Positions 1-8,864 of a stretch of DNA of 64,000 bases are shown here, piece by piece. This stretch comes from CALARM01 sp964431735 (GTDB lineage Bacteria > Vulcanimicrobiota > SpSt-956 > JAKJGF01). The position numbers and the translations under genes were made by a program. The stretch lies in contig CAYSLJ010000004.1 in assembly GCA_964431735.1 (NCBI GenBank), positions 20,473-84,472 of the forward strand, read 5' to 3'. The notes beneath the pieces were generated by a model. It did no database searches. It saw nothing but the letters and a program-made list of their open reading frames with translations, and had not been told where the DNA came from. How positions within the stretch are numbered: the stretch's first letter is position 1; every line of letters begins with the position of its first letter.

Positions 1-1
1 A

Positions 2-553
2 ATGAAAGAGTTTAAGAATGAAATGAGACAGGAAATGAAAGACTTTAAAACTTATACTCAGGCTGCTATTGAAGAAATGAAGCAGGATTCGAAAAAAACG
101 AGAGATGATATGAATAAGAAATGGGGAGACCTGGCTGCCAAATGGGGAACTATTGTAGAAGATTTAGTCGCTCCCAATGTAGAAGCCATAGGAGAAAAAT
201 ACTTTAACCTTAAAGATTGCGATACCTTTATAACTAATATAAAGAAAAGAAAGCCCAGAGAGAAGGAATTTGACGTTATAGCTGTGTATGATACATTTAT
301 AATTCTGGTTGAAGTAAAATCCACACCCAGAACCGGTTATATAGAAGATTATATTGAGTTTATAAAAAATAAAGAATTTTACAGCTTTTTCCCTGAATAC
401 AAAGACAGGAATATTATTCCTGTTTTTGCTTCGCTTCATATACCTGATGAAGCAATAAAACATCTTTCCAGAAATAATATTCTGGCAATGGCTATGAGTG
501 ACAATATAATGGATATAGTTAATCAGGACATAATAAAATATTTAAGGAAATAA
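2..553 (+). CDS. PD-(D/E)XK nuclease-like protein with coiled-coil N terminus
   Basis: The first 45 or so residues are charged and heptad-like (MKEFKNEMRQEMKDFK), typical of a coiled coil. The C-terminal half carries a nuclease-fold signature: an E-F-D followed about 15 residues later by the strand and motif ILVEVKST. This is the D...E-x-K core of PD-(D/E)XK proteins. The arrangement resembles the DUF3782-type small nuclease-like proteins common in cyanobacteria and other slow-growing bacteria, whose role is unknown. The ATG is at base 2 of the window, so the gene may start upstream and the N terminus may be truncated here. The fold assignment is good; the substrate cannot be inferred. Confidence 0.7.
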   Translation: MKEFKNEMRQEMKDFKTYTQAAIEEMKQDSKKTRDDMNKKWGDLAAKWGTIVEDLVAPNVEAIGEKYFNLKDCDTFITNIKKRKPREKEFDVIAVYDTFIILVEVKSTPRTGYIEDYIEFIKNKEFYSFFPEYKDRNIIPVFASLHIPDEAIKHLSRNNILAMAMSDNIMDIVNQDIIKYLRK

Positions 554-695
554 AAAATATTTGATAAAATCCAGAATCTTTATCCCCACATTTTTATTTA
601 AAACTTATCATTTACTTTATTATTCTTCTATATGTAAATGAAGAGCAGGTTTTTACTGTAAAATGTAGAATTTAAACGCGACAATCGTAATTTTA

Positions 696-774
696 GAGAA
701 TGTAAGACGTTTTGTGTAAACGTATCATGAAACAGGTCTTTGATAGAGGTTTACACAACATTTATGACACAGTC
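696..774. mobile_element. IS256-type miniature inverted-repeat element upstream of polA
   Basis: The two ends are inverted copies of each other. The left arm runs from GAGAATGTAAGACG to TTTTGTGTAAAC, and the right arm is GTTTACACAA followed by catttatgacacagtcg; about 17 of 26 positions match. The inner TTGTGTAAAC is the usual inner part of IS256-family terminal repeats. Only about 28 bp lie between the arms, so there is no transposase. Similar flanks (aatttta and aattttt) are compatible with a short target duplication. A near copy lies at 37241-37320. Confidence 0.55.
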
Positions 775-807
775 GAATTTTTTACAGTAAAAGGGGTTTG
801 GAAAAAA

Positions 808-3579
808 TTGCTTAAAGATAAAAAATTGCTTCTCATAGACGGTCATGGTCTTTTGTACAGAGCCTATTATGCACTTCAGAGAACTGCCATGACTACATCT
901 AAAGGTATTAAGACATGGGCTGTTATGGGGGTTATCAATATGCTGACGCGGGCTATAGAGGGACAGAAACCTGATTATGTGGCTATAAGTTTCGATACGT
1001 CGGCTCCCACTGTGAGGCTCGAACAGTATGAAGATTACAAGGGACAGAGGGAAGAAACACCCGATGATTTCAAGGAACAGCTCCCATATGTATTAAAACT
1101 TGTTGAAGCTCTCAGGATTCCCATGTTCGAAAAGGAAGGCTATGAAGCAGATGACTGTATTGCCACAGTTACTAAAAGAGCAGAAGAAGAAGGGGCAAAT
1201 ATTTATATACTTTCAGGTGATACTGATCTCTTTCAGCTTGTTTCCTCTCAGACGAATGTCCTCTATCCTGACAGAAGCGCAAAGGAACTGCAGTGTTATG
1301 ATATAAATGCGGTAAAGGAAAGATATGGACTTGAGCCGGAACAGCTCATAGACTTGAAAGCCCTTCAGGGAGATTCTTCCGATAATATTCCCGGCGTTCC
1401 CGGTATAGGGAAGGTGAATGCAACAAAACTTCTCAGGGAATTCGGTAATATTGAAGGCATTATGTCAAATCTGGATAAAATAAAATCGGAAAAAATCAGA
1501 AATATTATGAAGGAAAACGAACAGAAGGCATGGGACAGCAGGAAACTTATAAAACTTTATACAGATCTTGAGCTGGCAATAAACTGGGACGACTGTCTTC
1601 TTACGGAACCTGATCCCGATAAATTAAGAGATCTTTTCGGAGAACTGGAATTTAAAACTTATATGCAGAAATATGGTCTTTCTGAAAGAAAAAAGCAAGA
1701 ACCTGCATATAAAACAGTAATAGTTTCTTCCGAAGATTTACTTAAATCTCTTCTGGATGAGCTGAAAAACAGTTCATGGATAAGTTTAAATTGTTTTTCT
1801 TACAGAGGGCCGTCGTTATACAAGCCTCTTCTCGGTATGGGAATTACGACGGAGAAAGAACATTACTATATACCTTTTGCTTATAAGGAATATAAATATA
1901 ACGGAAAATCGGAAATGTCCCAGGGGCTTTTATTTGACTCTGTTGATGAAGTTAAAGAAAATTTTTATCTTGAAACATCATATGTGCTTGAACATATGAA
2001 AAAATTTCTTGAAGACGAAAAGCTTGCCAAATACGGATTTGACCTTAAAAATATTTATATACAGCTTGCGGGATACGACATAACACTGAAAGGTATTGTC
2101 TGCGATGTTCAGATAGGCGCTTTCCTTCTGGACAGTGGCAGACCTTCTCCGGATTTATCTTATATAGTTTCAAAATATTTATCTCTTTCCATAAAAAATG
2201 AAGAAGAAATACTGGGTAAGGGGAAAAAAGCTCTCTCATGGGAAGAGCTTTCCCCGGAAAAACAGGCGGAAGCTTCTGCAAGAATAACATGTCATATAAA
2301 ATCCCTTTCCGATGTGTTAATTTCCAGTCTGCAACATCTGAATCTCCTGTCTTTATTTCAGGATATGGAAATGCCTCTTGTTTCTGTACTTGCAAGAATG
2401 GAAATGAGAGGCGTAACCCTTGATACTGATATATTGAAGAACCTTTCTTCCCGGGTAGATGAGGAATTAAAGAAACTTTCTGTAGAGATTTATTCACTTG
2501 CAGGTGAAGATTTTAATATTAATTCGCCGAAACAGTTAGGTGAGATTTTATTTGATAAACTTGCTCTTCCGGGAGGAGCAAAGACCAAAACAGGGTATTC
2601 CACTGCTTCAGAGGTTCTGGAACCTCTCAGAGAACATTGCAGAATAATAGATTATATCCTGGAATACAGGGAATTGTATAAATTGAAAACTACCTATCTG
2701 GATGTATTGCCGGGTCTTGTTGACACAATTACGGGAAAATTACATACCAGTTTCAATCAGACTATTACCGCAACGGGAAGATTGAGCAGTAGTAACCCGA
2801 ATTTACAGAATATACCTGTAAGGACGGAATTCGGAAGATTGATAAGGAAGGCTTTTAAACCTTCCGGAACTGAGAATATACTCCTTGCATGTGATTATTC
2901 CCAGATAGAACTCAGAATCCTTGCCCATTATTCCGGCACGGAAAGACTTGTTAAAGCATTCGTCGATGGCCATGATATTCACAGTGAAACGGCAAGGGAT
3001 ATATTTGAATTACCTCCCGGGCAGGAACCGGATTCTTCTATGAGACGTATCGCAAAAACCGTGAATTTTGGTATCCTTTACGGTATAAGTGATTTCGGTC
3101 TTTCCAGGAATCTCGGAATTGACAGGAAGGATGCAAAAAAATATATAGAAAATTATTTTAATAAACTTCCGGGCATAAAAAATTATCTTGATAATGTAGT
3201 TACTGATGCCAGGGAAAAAGGTTATGTAATGACTGTTTCAGGCAGGAGAAGGAATTTCAATCATCTCTCTGACAGAAACTGGAATGTGAGAAAAGCAGAA
3301 GAAAGAATGGCTGTAAACGCTCCCATACAGGGAAGTGCTGCAGATATTATAAAACGTGCCATGATTAACATTGACAGGGAGATAGAGCAGAGAAAACTTA
3401 AATCATCTATGGTACTGCAGATTCATGATGAACTTGTTTTCGATCTGCCTGAAGAAGAGTTTAATGAATTACTTCCATTAGTTAAATCTCATATGGAACA
3501 ATCGTATAAACTCAGTGTTCCTGTTATTGCTGATTTTAAATCAGGCAGGGATTTGTATGACATGGAAAAAGTTTTATAG
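808..3579 (+). CDS. polA: DNA polymerase I
   Basis: This is a family A DNA polymerase of about 923 residues, used in Okazaki fragment maturation and repair. The first 290 residues are the 5'-3' exonuclease domain (LLLIDGHGLLYRAYYAL, EADDCIAT, SGDTDLFQL, GDSSDNIPGVPGIG). The middle domain is 3'-5' exonuclease-like but lacks the DxE metal site (SLNCF instead), so proofreading is probably lost, as in many bacterial PolA proteins. The polymerase domain has motif A DYSQIELRILA (D696), the O-helix RRIAKTVNFGILYG and motif C IHDELVF (D874). A longer frame opens at ATG 712, but it reads through an IS256-like element. TTG 808 gives the normal N terminus and follows AAGGGG at 791-796, so I chose it. 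Confidence 0.95.
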   Translation: MLKDKKLLLIDGHGLLYRAYYALQRTAMTTSKGIKTWAVMGVINMLTRAIEGQKPDYVAISFDTSAPTVRLEQYEDYKGQREETPDDFKEQLPYVLKLVEALRIPMFEKEGYEADDCIATVTKRAEEEGANIYILSGDTDLFQLVSSQTNVLYPDRSAKELQCYDINAVKERYGLEPEQLIDLKALQGDSSDNIPGVPGIGKVNATKLLREFGNIEGIMSNLDKIKSEKIRNIMKENEQKAWDSRKLIKLYTDLELAINWDDCLLTEPDPDKLRDLFGELEFKTYMQKYGLSERKKQEPAYKTVIVSSEDLLKSLLDELKNSSWISLNCFSYRGPSLYKPLLGMGITTEKEHYYIPFAYKEYKYNGKSEMSQGLLFDSVDEVKENFYLETSYVLEHMKKFLEDEKLAKYGFDLKNIYIQLAGYDITLKGIVCDVQIGAFLLDSGRPSPDLSYIVSKYLSLSIKNEEEILGKGKKALSWEELSPEKQAEASARITCHIKSLSDVLISSLQHLNLLSLFQDMEMPLVSVLARMEMRGVTLDTDILKNLSSRVDEELKKLSVEIYSLAGEDFNINSPKQLGEILFDKLALPGGAKTKTGYSTASEVLEPLREHCRIIDYILEYRELYKLKTTYLDVLPGLVDTITGKLHTSFNQTITATGRLSSSNPNLQNIPVRTEFGRLIRKAFKPSGTENILLACDYSQIELRILAHYSGTERLVKAFVDGHDIHSETARDIFELPPGQEPDSSMRRIAKTVNFGILYGISDFGLSRNLGIDRKDAKKYIENYFNKLPGIKNYLDNVVTDAREKGYVMTVSGRRRNFNHLSDRNWNVRKAEERMAVNAPIQGSAADIIKRAMINIDREIEQRKLKSSMVLQIHDELVFDLPEEEFNELLPLVKSHMEQSYKLSVPVIADFKSGRDLYDMEKVL

Positions 3580-3816
3580 TAATTGTGTTTTTTATGACAC
3601 GTATGAGCACAGCATGATGACCGGTGGGCAGGGATTAATTTCTCTTCACCATTCGCTAAAATTACATGTCATTTTAAAAGCACAATCACTATTGCTTTTT
3701 CTATAAATATTGAATATAATCTTAATTACTTATAATATATAATTTTTATAACATTGGCTCTAACTTCCTGATGCCCGGTTATCATTATGTGAAACCGGTT
3801 TTAGAAAGGGGGACAG

Positions 3817-3870
3817 ATGGTTTTCAGGAAGATTAATTTATCGGTTTTTAAGGTAAGTTCTTTACCTTAA
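3817..3870 (+). CDS. Possible 17-residue leader peptide upstream of rpsA
   Basis: ATG 3817 follows a strong Shine-Dalgarno run (agaaaggggg, 3803-3812) and encodes MVFRKINLSVFKVSSLP before TAA. The last codons coincide with an aaggtaagttctttacctt hairpin, so translation could affect structure formation upstream of the S1 gene. Evidence is limited to the ribosome site and position; it may equally be a chance frame or a remnant. Confidence 0.25.
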   Translation: MVFRKINLSVFKVSSLP

Positions 3871-3912
3871 ATGATTGTTAATTTCTATATACTTTTATTT
3901 AATTAATGAGAG

Positions 3913-3918
3913 TATAAT
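3913..3918 (+). promoter_or_regulatory. TATAAT -10 box upstream of rpsA
   Basis: A perfect TATAAT lies 33 bp before the GTG start. The region 17 bp upstream (tactttta) is only a weak -35 match, so this is a tentative promoter. Confidence 0.3.
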
Positions 3919-3950
3919 TTTAGGTTAAACCTGAAGGGAGTGCTACCAGA

Positions 3951-5258
3951 GTGGACAACAGCGTGAATGCAAAAAAGACTGCTGAAACAACAAGTGAAAA
4001 AACAGGAAAAATTAATGAGGGCATTGATAAAGAAGTAAAAAGTGTAGTAGAAGACGTAGAGAAGGTAATAACAGAAATAGATCAGGAAGAAAAATTGAAC
4101 GAAACAGAACAAAAAGAAGCAATGGAAGAAATGTATGATAAGACCTTTACGGAAATCTCCGAAGGAGCAGTTGTAGAAGGAGAAGTCGTAAGTGTCACAT
4201 CTGAAGGAGCTTTCGTATCTGTTGGATATAAAAATGATGCTTTTATTCCAAAGGATCAGCTTTCTTATCGTAGCTTTGAGAATCCTGAAGAAGTGGTTAA
4301 AGTCGGTGAGAAAGTATCTGTATATGTTATGTCTATGGAAGACGAAGACGGCAAGCTTATTTTATCCAAAAAGAGAGCTGACCTTGAAGATGCATGGCGC
4401 AGAGTTACTACTGCCTATGAAAAACAGACTGTTATTACAGCAACTGTAGTTGAACAGGTAAAAGGCGGACTTATAGTGGATCTGGGTTTGAGAGGTTTTG
4501 TGCCTGCTTCACAGATAAGACTTAAACCTGTAAGAAATCTGGAAGAATTTGTTGGCGAACCTTTACGCCTCAAGGTGCTTGAACTTGATAGAAACAGACG
4601 TAAAGTTGTTTTATCCCAGAAAAAAGTACTTCAGGAAGAAGGAGTTAATAAAAAAGAAAAAACCCTTACAGATCTTAAAGAAGGTAAAATAGTGAAAGGA
4701 ACTGTTGCAAGGGTTACAAATTTTGGAGTTTTTATTAATCTCGGAGGCGTTGACGGTCTGGTTCATATTTCCGAGCTTTCATGGGACAGGGTAAAACATC
4801 CGTCTGAAGTAGTCAGTGTAGGACAGGAAGTTGAAGTAATGGTGCTTGCAATTAATAAAAAGAAAGAGAGAATATCTCTCAGCTTCAAGCAGGCCCAGCC
4901 GGATCCGTGGCAGTTTAAGGCAGAAGATTATAAGCCAGGACATATTCTGGAAGGTGAAATTACAAAGATTGCTCCGAAATATATATTTATAAAGCTTGAA
5001 CCCGGTATTGAAGGACTTGTTCCTCTTCATGAAGCATCAGAAGATAAAAATGCCAGACTCGGTGAATTATTTACTATAGGCAGTAAGATTCCTGTTAAAA
5101 TACTGGATGTCAAACCTGCACAGAGGAGAATGACTCTGAGTATAAAACAGGCAAAAGAAGAAAAAAAGGAAAAGGAATTTGCATCCTATCAAACACGTCA
5201 GGGAAATGAAAGTGTTACTATTGCAGATCTCCTTGCCATAAATACTAAAAAAGAATAA
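3951..5258 (+). CDS. rpsA: 30S ribosomal protein S1 (four S1 domains)
   Basis: The gene encodes 435 residues from GTG 3951, preceded by gaaggga. An acidic and lysine-rich N-terminal segment of about 70 residues leads into four consecutive S1/OB-fold domains at about 72-148, 158-230, 244-319 and 329-404. The third is the most canonical (GTVARVTNFGVFINLGG, GLVHISELSW). Four-domain S1 proteins occur in Gram-positive and several other lineages, where they bind mRNA on the 30S subunit; E. coli S1 has six. The tail ends in a short lysine-glutamate-rich stretch. coaE follows after a palindromic heptamer repeat. Confidence 0.88.
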   Translation: MDNSVNAKKTAETTSEKTGKINEGIDKEVKSVVEDVEKVITEIDQEEKLNETEQKEAMEEMYDKTFTEISEGAVVEGEVVSVTSEGAFVSVGYKNDAFIPKDQLSYRSFENPEEVVKVGEKVSVYVMSMEDEDGKLILSKKRADLEDAWRRVTTAYEKQTVITATVVEQVKGGLIVDLGLRGFVPASQIRLKPVRNLEEFVGEPLRLKVLELDRNRRKVVLSQKKVLQEEGVNKKEKTLTDLKEGKIVKGTVARVTNFGVFINLGGVDGLVHISELSWDRVKHPSEVVSVGQEVEVMVLAINKKKERISLSFKQAQPDPWQFKAEDYKPGHILEGEITKIAPKYIFIKLEPGIEGLVPLHEASEDKNARLGELFTIGSKIPVKILDVKPAQRRMTLSIKQAKEEKKEKEFASYQTRQGNESVTIADLLAINTKKE

Positions 5259-5273
5259 TTCTGTATATGGTAT

Positions 5274-5302
5274 CGTCACGCGTAACACGTTACGCGTGAC
5301 GC
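5274..5302. repeat. Palindromic heptamer repeat (cgtcacg/cgtaac type)
   Basis: The site reads cgtcacgcgtaac then acgttacgcgtgacgc, an almost perfect palindrome built of 7-bp words (GTNACGC). It sits between rpsA and coaE, where it could form a hairpin in the transcript. It belongs to the dispersed family found throughout the window. Confidence 0.8.
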
Positions 5303-5330
5303 ATTACTGGAACTGCAGGGAGGGTAATCT

Positions 5331-5927
5331 TTGCTTATAGGCCTTACCGGTGGTATAGCCAGTGGAAAGAGTAAAATTTCTCTTTTTTTGAAATCTCAGG
5401 GTGCAGTGATAATAGATGCAGACGAGATAGCAAGACATGTGGTAGAGCCATTGTCTTCTGCATGGAAAAATATTGTTGAAGTCTGGGGAACAGATATACT
5501 GAGGCCTGATCAGTCTTTAGACAGGCAAAAACTGGCTTCTATAGTATTCAGTGATAAGAAGGAACTTGAAAAGCTTAATAATATTACTCATCCTGAGATT
5601 ATAAGAGAAATTAAAGATAGAATTTCCCGTGAATCTGCCGGGACTTTAATGGTTCTGGATGCTCCTTTGCTTATAGAATCAGGTCTTTTTACGATAGTAG
5701 ATTATGTATGGCTTGTAAGTGTAACAGAGGCCACTCAGATTAAGCGACTACAGGAAAGAGACGGTATGACTATAGAAGAAGCTCAAAAAAGGATATCCAT
5801 GCAGATGCCTCTGGAAAAAAAGAAACAATACGCCCATGTAATTATAGACAATGACGGTCAGTGGGAAGATACAGAGCATTTTATCAGTCTTTACCTTTTG
5901 AAGAAAGGGGAACAGCGTCGATGCTGA
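5331..5927 (+). CDS. coaE: Dephospho-CoA kinase
   Basis: This enzyme phosphorylates the 3'-hydroxyl of dephospho-CoA in the last step of coenzyme A synthesis, in the cytoplasm. The 198 residues match the family length. The N terminus has the P-loop GLTGGIASGKS, followed by DADEIARHVVEP (substrate and acid motif) and a lid/adenine region (VSVTEATQIKRLQERDGMT). The start is TTG 5331, eleven bases after cagggagg; the first residues then read MLIGLTGG, as expected. Its position after polA and rpsA is a common housekeeping arrangement. Confidence 0.93.
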   Translation: MLIGLTGGIASGKSKISLFLKSQGAVIIDADEIARHVVEPLSSAWKNIVEVWGTDILRPDQSLDRQKLASIVFSDKKELEKLNNITHPEIIREIKDRISRESAGTLMVLDAPLLIESGLFTIVDYVWLVSVTEATQIKRLQERDGMTIEEAQKRISMQMPLEKKKQYAHVIIDNDGQWEDTEHFISLYLLKKGEQRRC

Positions 5928-6007
5928 CACAGGGCTAAATACAGCAGTGATGCAGGCAGGAACTGAACCTGTATAGTGGTGGTATTAATGTCCTGGACTT
6001 TTAAATT

Positions 6008-7660
6008 ATGAATAATCCGGAAAACATAAAGAAAATGAAACTCGGAGATATTCTGGTTAAATATGGCCTTATAAGTCAGGAACAACTGGAAACAGCTCTT
6101 GAAGCTCAAAAAGAGTTTAAAACTCGCCTGGGAAGAACTCTCGTACAGCTTGGCTATGTTACTGAAGATGATATAAACTGGGCTCTGAGCAATCAGCTTG
6201 ATATTTCTTATGTACATCTTACAATAAACATGGTGGACCTTGTTGTTGCCAGAAGTATTCCGAGAGAAGTCCTTGAATTTTATCAGATGATACCCATAGC
6301 AAAGATAGGTGATGAACTTACTCTGGTTATGGCGGATCCTACCGATAATCAGGCTATTGAAACGGTAAAAAATACAATTAAAGCAGAGATCTCCATATCT
6401 CTGAGTTCTTCCAGTAATATCCTGTCTATAATTCGTCAGATATTTAAAGAAGAAAGTTCTCATGATATCCAGCACAGCGATATGGAAGGGATAAAATCGG
6501 TTGATTATAAAAAAGAAATCAAGAGACTTGTTACAAGAGATTTTGACAGCGGTATTTTTGTTTATACCGTTATATTCAGAGCTTTTGAAGCAAATGCCTC
6601 TGAAATACATATTGAACCGGCAGAGGATATGCTCAGGATAAGATATAAAATAGACGGAATCTACTACGAGTATTTTTCCAAACCTATGAGTTTATACCCT
6701 TCAATAATGGCCCAGCTTGAAACTATTATTAAATCAGGAAATACGTCTGGCGACGGAGGAGGACCTTTCTCTATTAATGTTATGGATCAGGTCATAAGAG
6801 TAAAGGTGCATTTTGCTCCTACTATCTACGGCAAATCTGTAGTTTTAACCCTTATACCTTTTATAAAAAATCCTGTAAAGCTTTCTGATATGAAGATTGA
6901 TGAAAGAATAACTCTGGAACTTGCGAGAGCCATGAAAAAAAATTCAGGTGTTATTATTGTATCTTCTCCGGGAAAGGTTGAAATTACGAAAACTCTTTAT
7001 GCAATGCTCAGAGAAGTATCTTTTACAGATAAAAAAGTTGTTACTCTTGAAGATTTTGTTACCTTCAGAAGAGAAGGTTTTGTCCAGATGGAATATTCTT
7101 CGCTCGAACATAATAATGATCGTGAAGTTCTGAAAAAGGCACTGGGGCAAAATCCTGATGTATTTATGTTAACTCCTGATTTGAGCGGAGAAAGTATCAG
7201 AATGCTATTTAATGTTTCTCTTACAGGGAAGTTGATATTGATAGCTCTGCCTTTTCAGAATGTATACACATGTTTTTGCTATCTCACATCTCTTGGTATA
7301 GAGCCTTTTGCCATTGCAGGCGTACTTCAGGGTATTTTTTCCCAGCGTTTATCAAGGGCTCTTTGCTTTAATTGCAAACAGAGTGTTACTGTAGCAGATT
7401 TTCCTTTCCTGGCAGATCAATTGAGTCATAATGTCTGTTATGAAAAGGGAAAGGGCTGTCCCGAATGTAATTTTTCAGGTTATACGGGACAGACACTTCT
7501 CTATGAATACTATCTACCTTCCAGAGAAGACAGAATGAAAATTTTGACTTCAGAAGGCAGGGATATATTTGTTCCTTCCAATTATAAAACCATAAAGGAA
7601 CGTTGCAGAGAAAAAGTACTGGATGGAATTTTACCTGTCAGTGAGATTATAAATATATGA
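6008..7660 (+). CDS. PilB/GspE-family protein with degenerate ATPase site
   Basis: The N terminus is an MshEN/GspE-N domain (KLGDILVKYGLISQEQLETAL, LGYVTEDDINWALS), which in PilB and MshE binds c-di-GMP or partner proteins. A secretion-ATPase domain follows, but its active site is eroded. The Walker A position reads SPGKVEITKTLYA around residue 320 instead of GPTGSGKTTTLYA, the Walker B region reads MLTPDLSGES instead of MVGEIRDLET, and the two histidine-box residues are K and P. The four zinc-binding cysteines (CFNC and CPEC) are kept. It is 550 residues, full length, without frameshifts, so it looks like a maintained pseudo-ATPase rather than a decaying gene. It lies 17 bp upstream of pilT. 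The start is uncertain because no clear ribosome site precedes ATG 6008. Confidence 0.8.
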   Translation: MNNPENIKKMKLGDILVKYGLISQEQLETALEAQKEFKTRLGRTLVQLGYVTEDDINWALSNQLDISYVHLTINMVDLVVARSIPREVLEFYQMIPIAKIGDELTLVMADPTDNQAIETVKNTIKAEISISLSSSSNILSIIRQIFKEESSHDIQHSDMEGIKSVDYKKEIKRLVTRDFDSGIFVYTVIFRAFEANASEIHIEPAEDMLRIRYKIDGIYYEYFSKPMSLYPSIMAQLETIIKSGNTSGDGGGPFSINVMDQVIRVKVHFAPTIYGKSVVLTLIPFIKNPVKLSDMKIDERITLELARAMKKNSGVIIVSSPGKVEITKTLYAMLREVSFTDKKVVTLEDFVTFRREGFVQMEYSSLEHNNDREVLKKALGQNPDVFMLTPDLSGESIRMLFNVSLTGKLILIALPFQNVYTCFCYLTSLGIEPFAIAGVLQGIFSQRLSRALCFNCKQSVTVADFPFLADQLSHNVCYEKGKGCPECNFSGYTGQTLLYEYYLPSREDRMKILTSEGRDIFVPSNYKTIKERCREKVLDGILPVSEIINI

Positions 7661-7677
7661 AGCGGGGTGTTTAGAAC

Positions 7678-8799
7678 TTGGATATAGCAGAGTTGTTAAT
7701 ATTAACGCTCGAAAGAGGTGCTTCTGACTTACATCTTACAGTGGGAACACCGCCTGTTTTAAGAATTAACGGCGTCCTTGTCAGGACTGATTATCCAGCC
7801 CTTACCAGGGAAACTATCCATGACCTTATATATGATGTATTGACAGAACAGCAGAAAAGTGCTTTTGAAGAAAACATGAATCTCGATTTTTCCATAGAAT
7901 TTCAGGAACTGGCTCGTTTCAGAGTTAATGTCTATTACCACAGAAGAGGAGAAGGAGCTGTCTTTCGTCTCATACCTACAAGAATACCGACCCTGAAAGA
8001 ACTGGGGTTCCCTCCTATAATAGAAGAACTGTGCAGGCTTGACAGAGGACTCGTCCTGGTTACAGGCCCTACAGGGAGCGGTAAATCGACTACTCTTGCA
8101 GGTATGATCGATCTTATAAACGATGAAAGAGATGATCATATAATTACCATAGAAGACCCTATAGAATTCATCCATGAACACAGAAGATGTATTATCAACC
8201 AGAGGGAAGTAAAGGTTCATACCCTTACTTTTTCCGATGCTCTCAGAGGTGCTCTGAGAGAAGATCCCGATATAATTCTTGTAGGTGAACTTCGTGATCT
8301 TGAAACAATACAGATGGCTCTTACTGCAGCAGAAACGGGACACCTTGTTCTTACTACCCTTCATACCAACAGTGCGGCAAAAACCATCGATAGAATTATT
8401 GATGTCTTTCCTCCCCATCAACAATCTCAGGTAAGAGTACAGCTTTCCGAAACAGTTGAAGCTGTTGTAGCTCAGACTCTTATGCCAAGAGCCGATGGCA
8501 GAGGGAGAATTGCTGCTCTGGAAATAATGACAGGAACTCCTGCTATCAGGAATTTAATTCGTGAAGCCAAAACGTTCCAGATGTCATCCATTATTCAAAC
8601 TGCCACGAAATGGGGTATGCAGAGTCTGGACCAACATCTGAGAACACTCCTCAAGCAGGGCGTCATAACATGGAAAGAAGCCTTCAGAGCAGCTCATGAT
8701 AAAAATACATTCAGTCAATATTCTACTGAAGCACCGGTAGTAGCACCTGCAACAGAAGAAGACGAAGAGTCCAAAAGTGCCCAGTTTAATTTCTGGTAA
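7678..8799 (+). CDS. pilT: Type IV pilus retraction ATPase PilT (copy 1)
   Basis: This is a hexameric inner-membrane-associated motor that depolymerises type IV pili. All catalytic motifs are present: an N-terminal PAS-like region with ASDLHLTVG, Walker A GPTGSGKSTTL, Asp box ITIEDPIEF, Walker B LVGELRDLET and His box TGHLVLTTLHTN. It is 373 residues, usual for PilT, with an acidic tail. The start is TTG 7678, after an agcgggg ribosome site, 17 bp downstream of the PilB-like gene, so the two are probably cotranscribed. The Walker B has GEL instead of the usual GEM, a mild change. Confidence 0.93.
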   Translation: MDIAELLILTLERGASDLHLTVGTPPVLRINGVLVRTDYPALTRETIHDLIYDVLTEQQKSAFEENMNLDFSIEFQELARFRVNVYYHRRGEGAVFRLIPTRIPTLKELGFPPIIEELCRLDRGLVLVTGPTGSGKSTTLAGMIDLINDERDDHIITIEDPIEFIHEHRRCIINQREVKVHTLTFSDALRGALREDPDIILVGELRDLETIQMALTAAETGHLVLTTLHTNSAAKTIDRIIDVFPPHQQSQVRVQLSETVEAVVAQTLMPRADGRGRIAALEIMTGTPAIRNLIREAKTFQMSSIIQTATKWGMQSLDQHLRTLLKQGVITWKEAFRAAHDKNTFSQYSTEAPVVAPATEEDEESKSAQFNFW

Positions 8800-8864
8800 T
8801 AGTGAGGTATTTATATGTTAACATATGATAGTCAGGATTTTTCTGAAGGTAAGGAGGTATTTTT

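Larger units (their letters stand above)
3580..3950. other. Intergenic leader region before rpsA
   Basis: These 371 bp contain a GC-containing hairpin, ccggttatcattatgtg then aaccggtttt, near 3776-3804, that could end polA transcription. They also hold a short reading frame with a strong ribosome site (listed separately), a small aaggtaag/ctttacctt hairpin at 3850-3868, and a TATAAT box at 3913-3918 about 30 bp before the S1 start. No known riboswitch fold was recognised. Confidence 0.5.

Noticed and set aside
712..807. N-terminal extension of polA from ATG 712
   Set aside because: The extra 32 residues are read through an IS256-like element, and the conserved N terminus and ribosome site favour TTG 808.
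3515..3706. 63-residue frame overlapping the end of polA
   Set aside because: Starts inside polA in another frame, no ribosome site, no recognisable motif.
5891..6610. 239-residue minus-strand frame opposite the PilB-like gene
   Set aside because: It is antisense to a well-supported domain protein and shows no recognisable motif; a shadow frame.
7759..8424. 221-residue minus-strand frame opposite pilT
   Set aside because: Antisense shadow of PilT with no ribosome site or domain.
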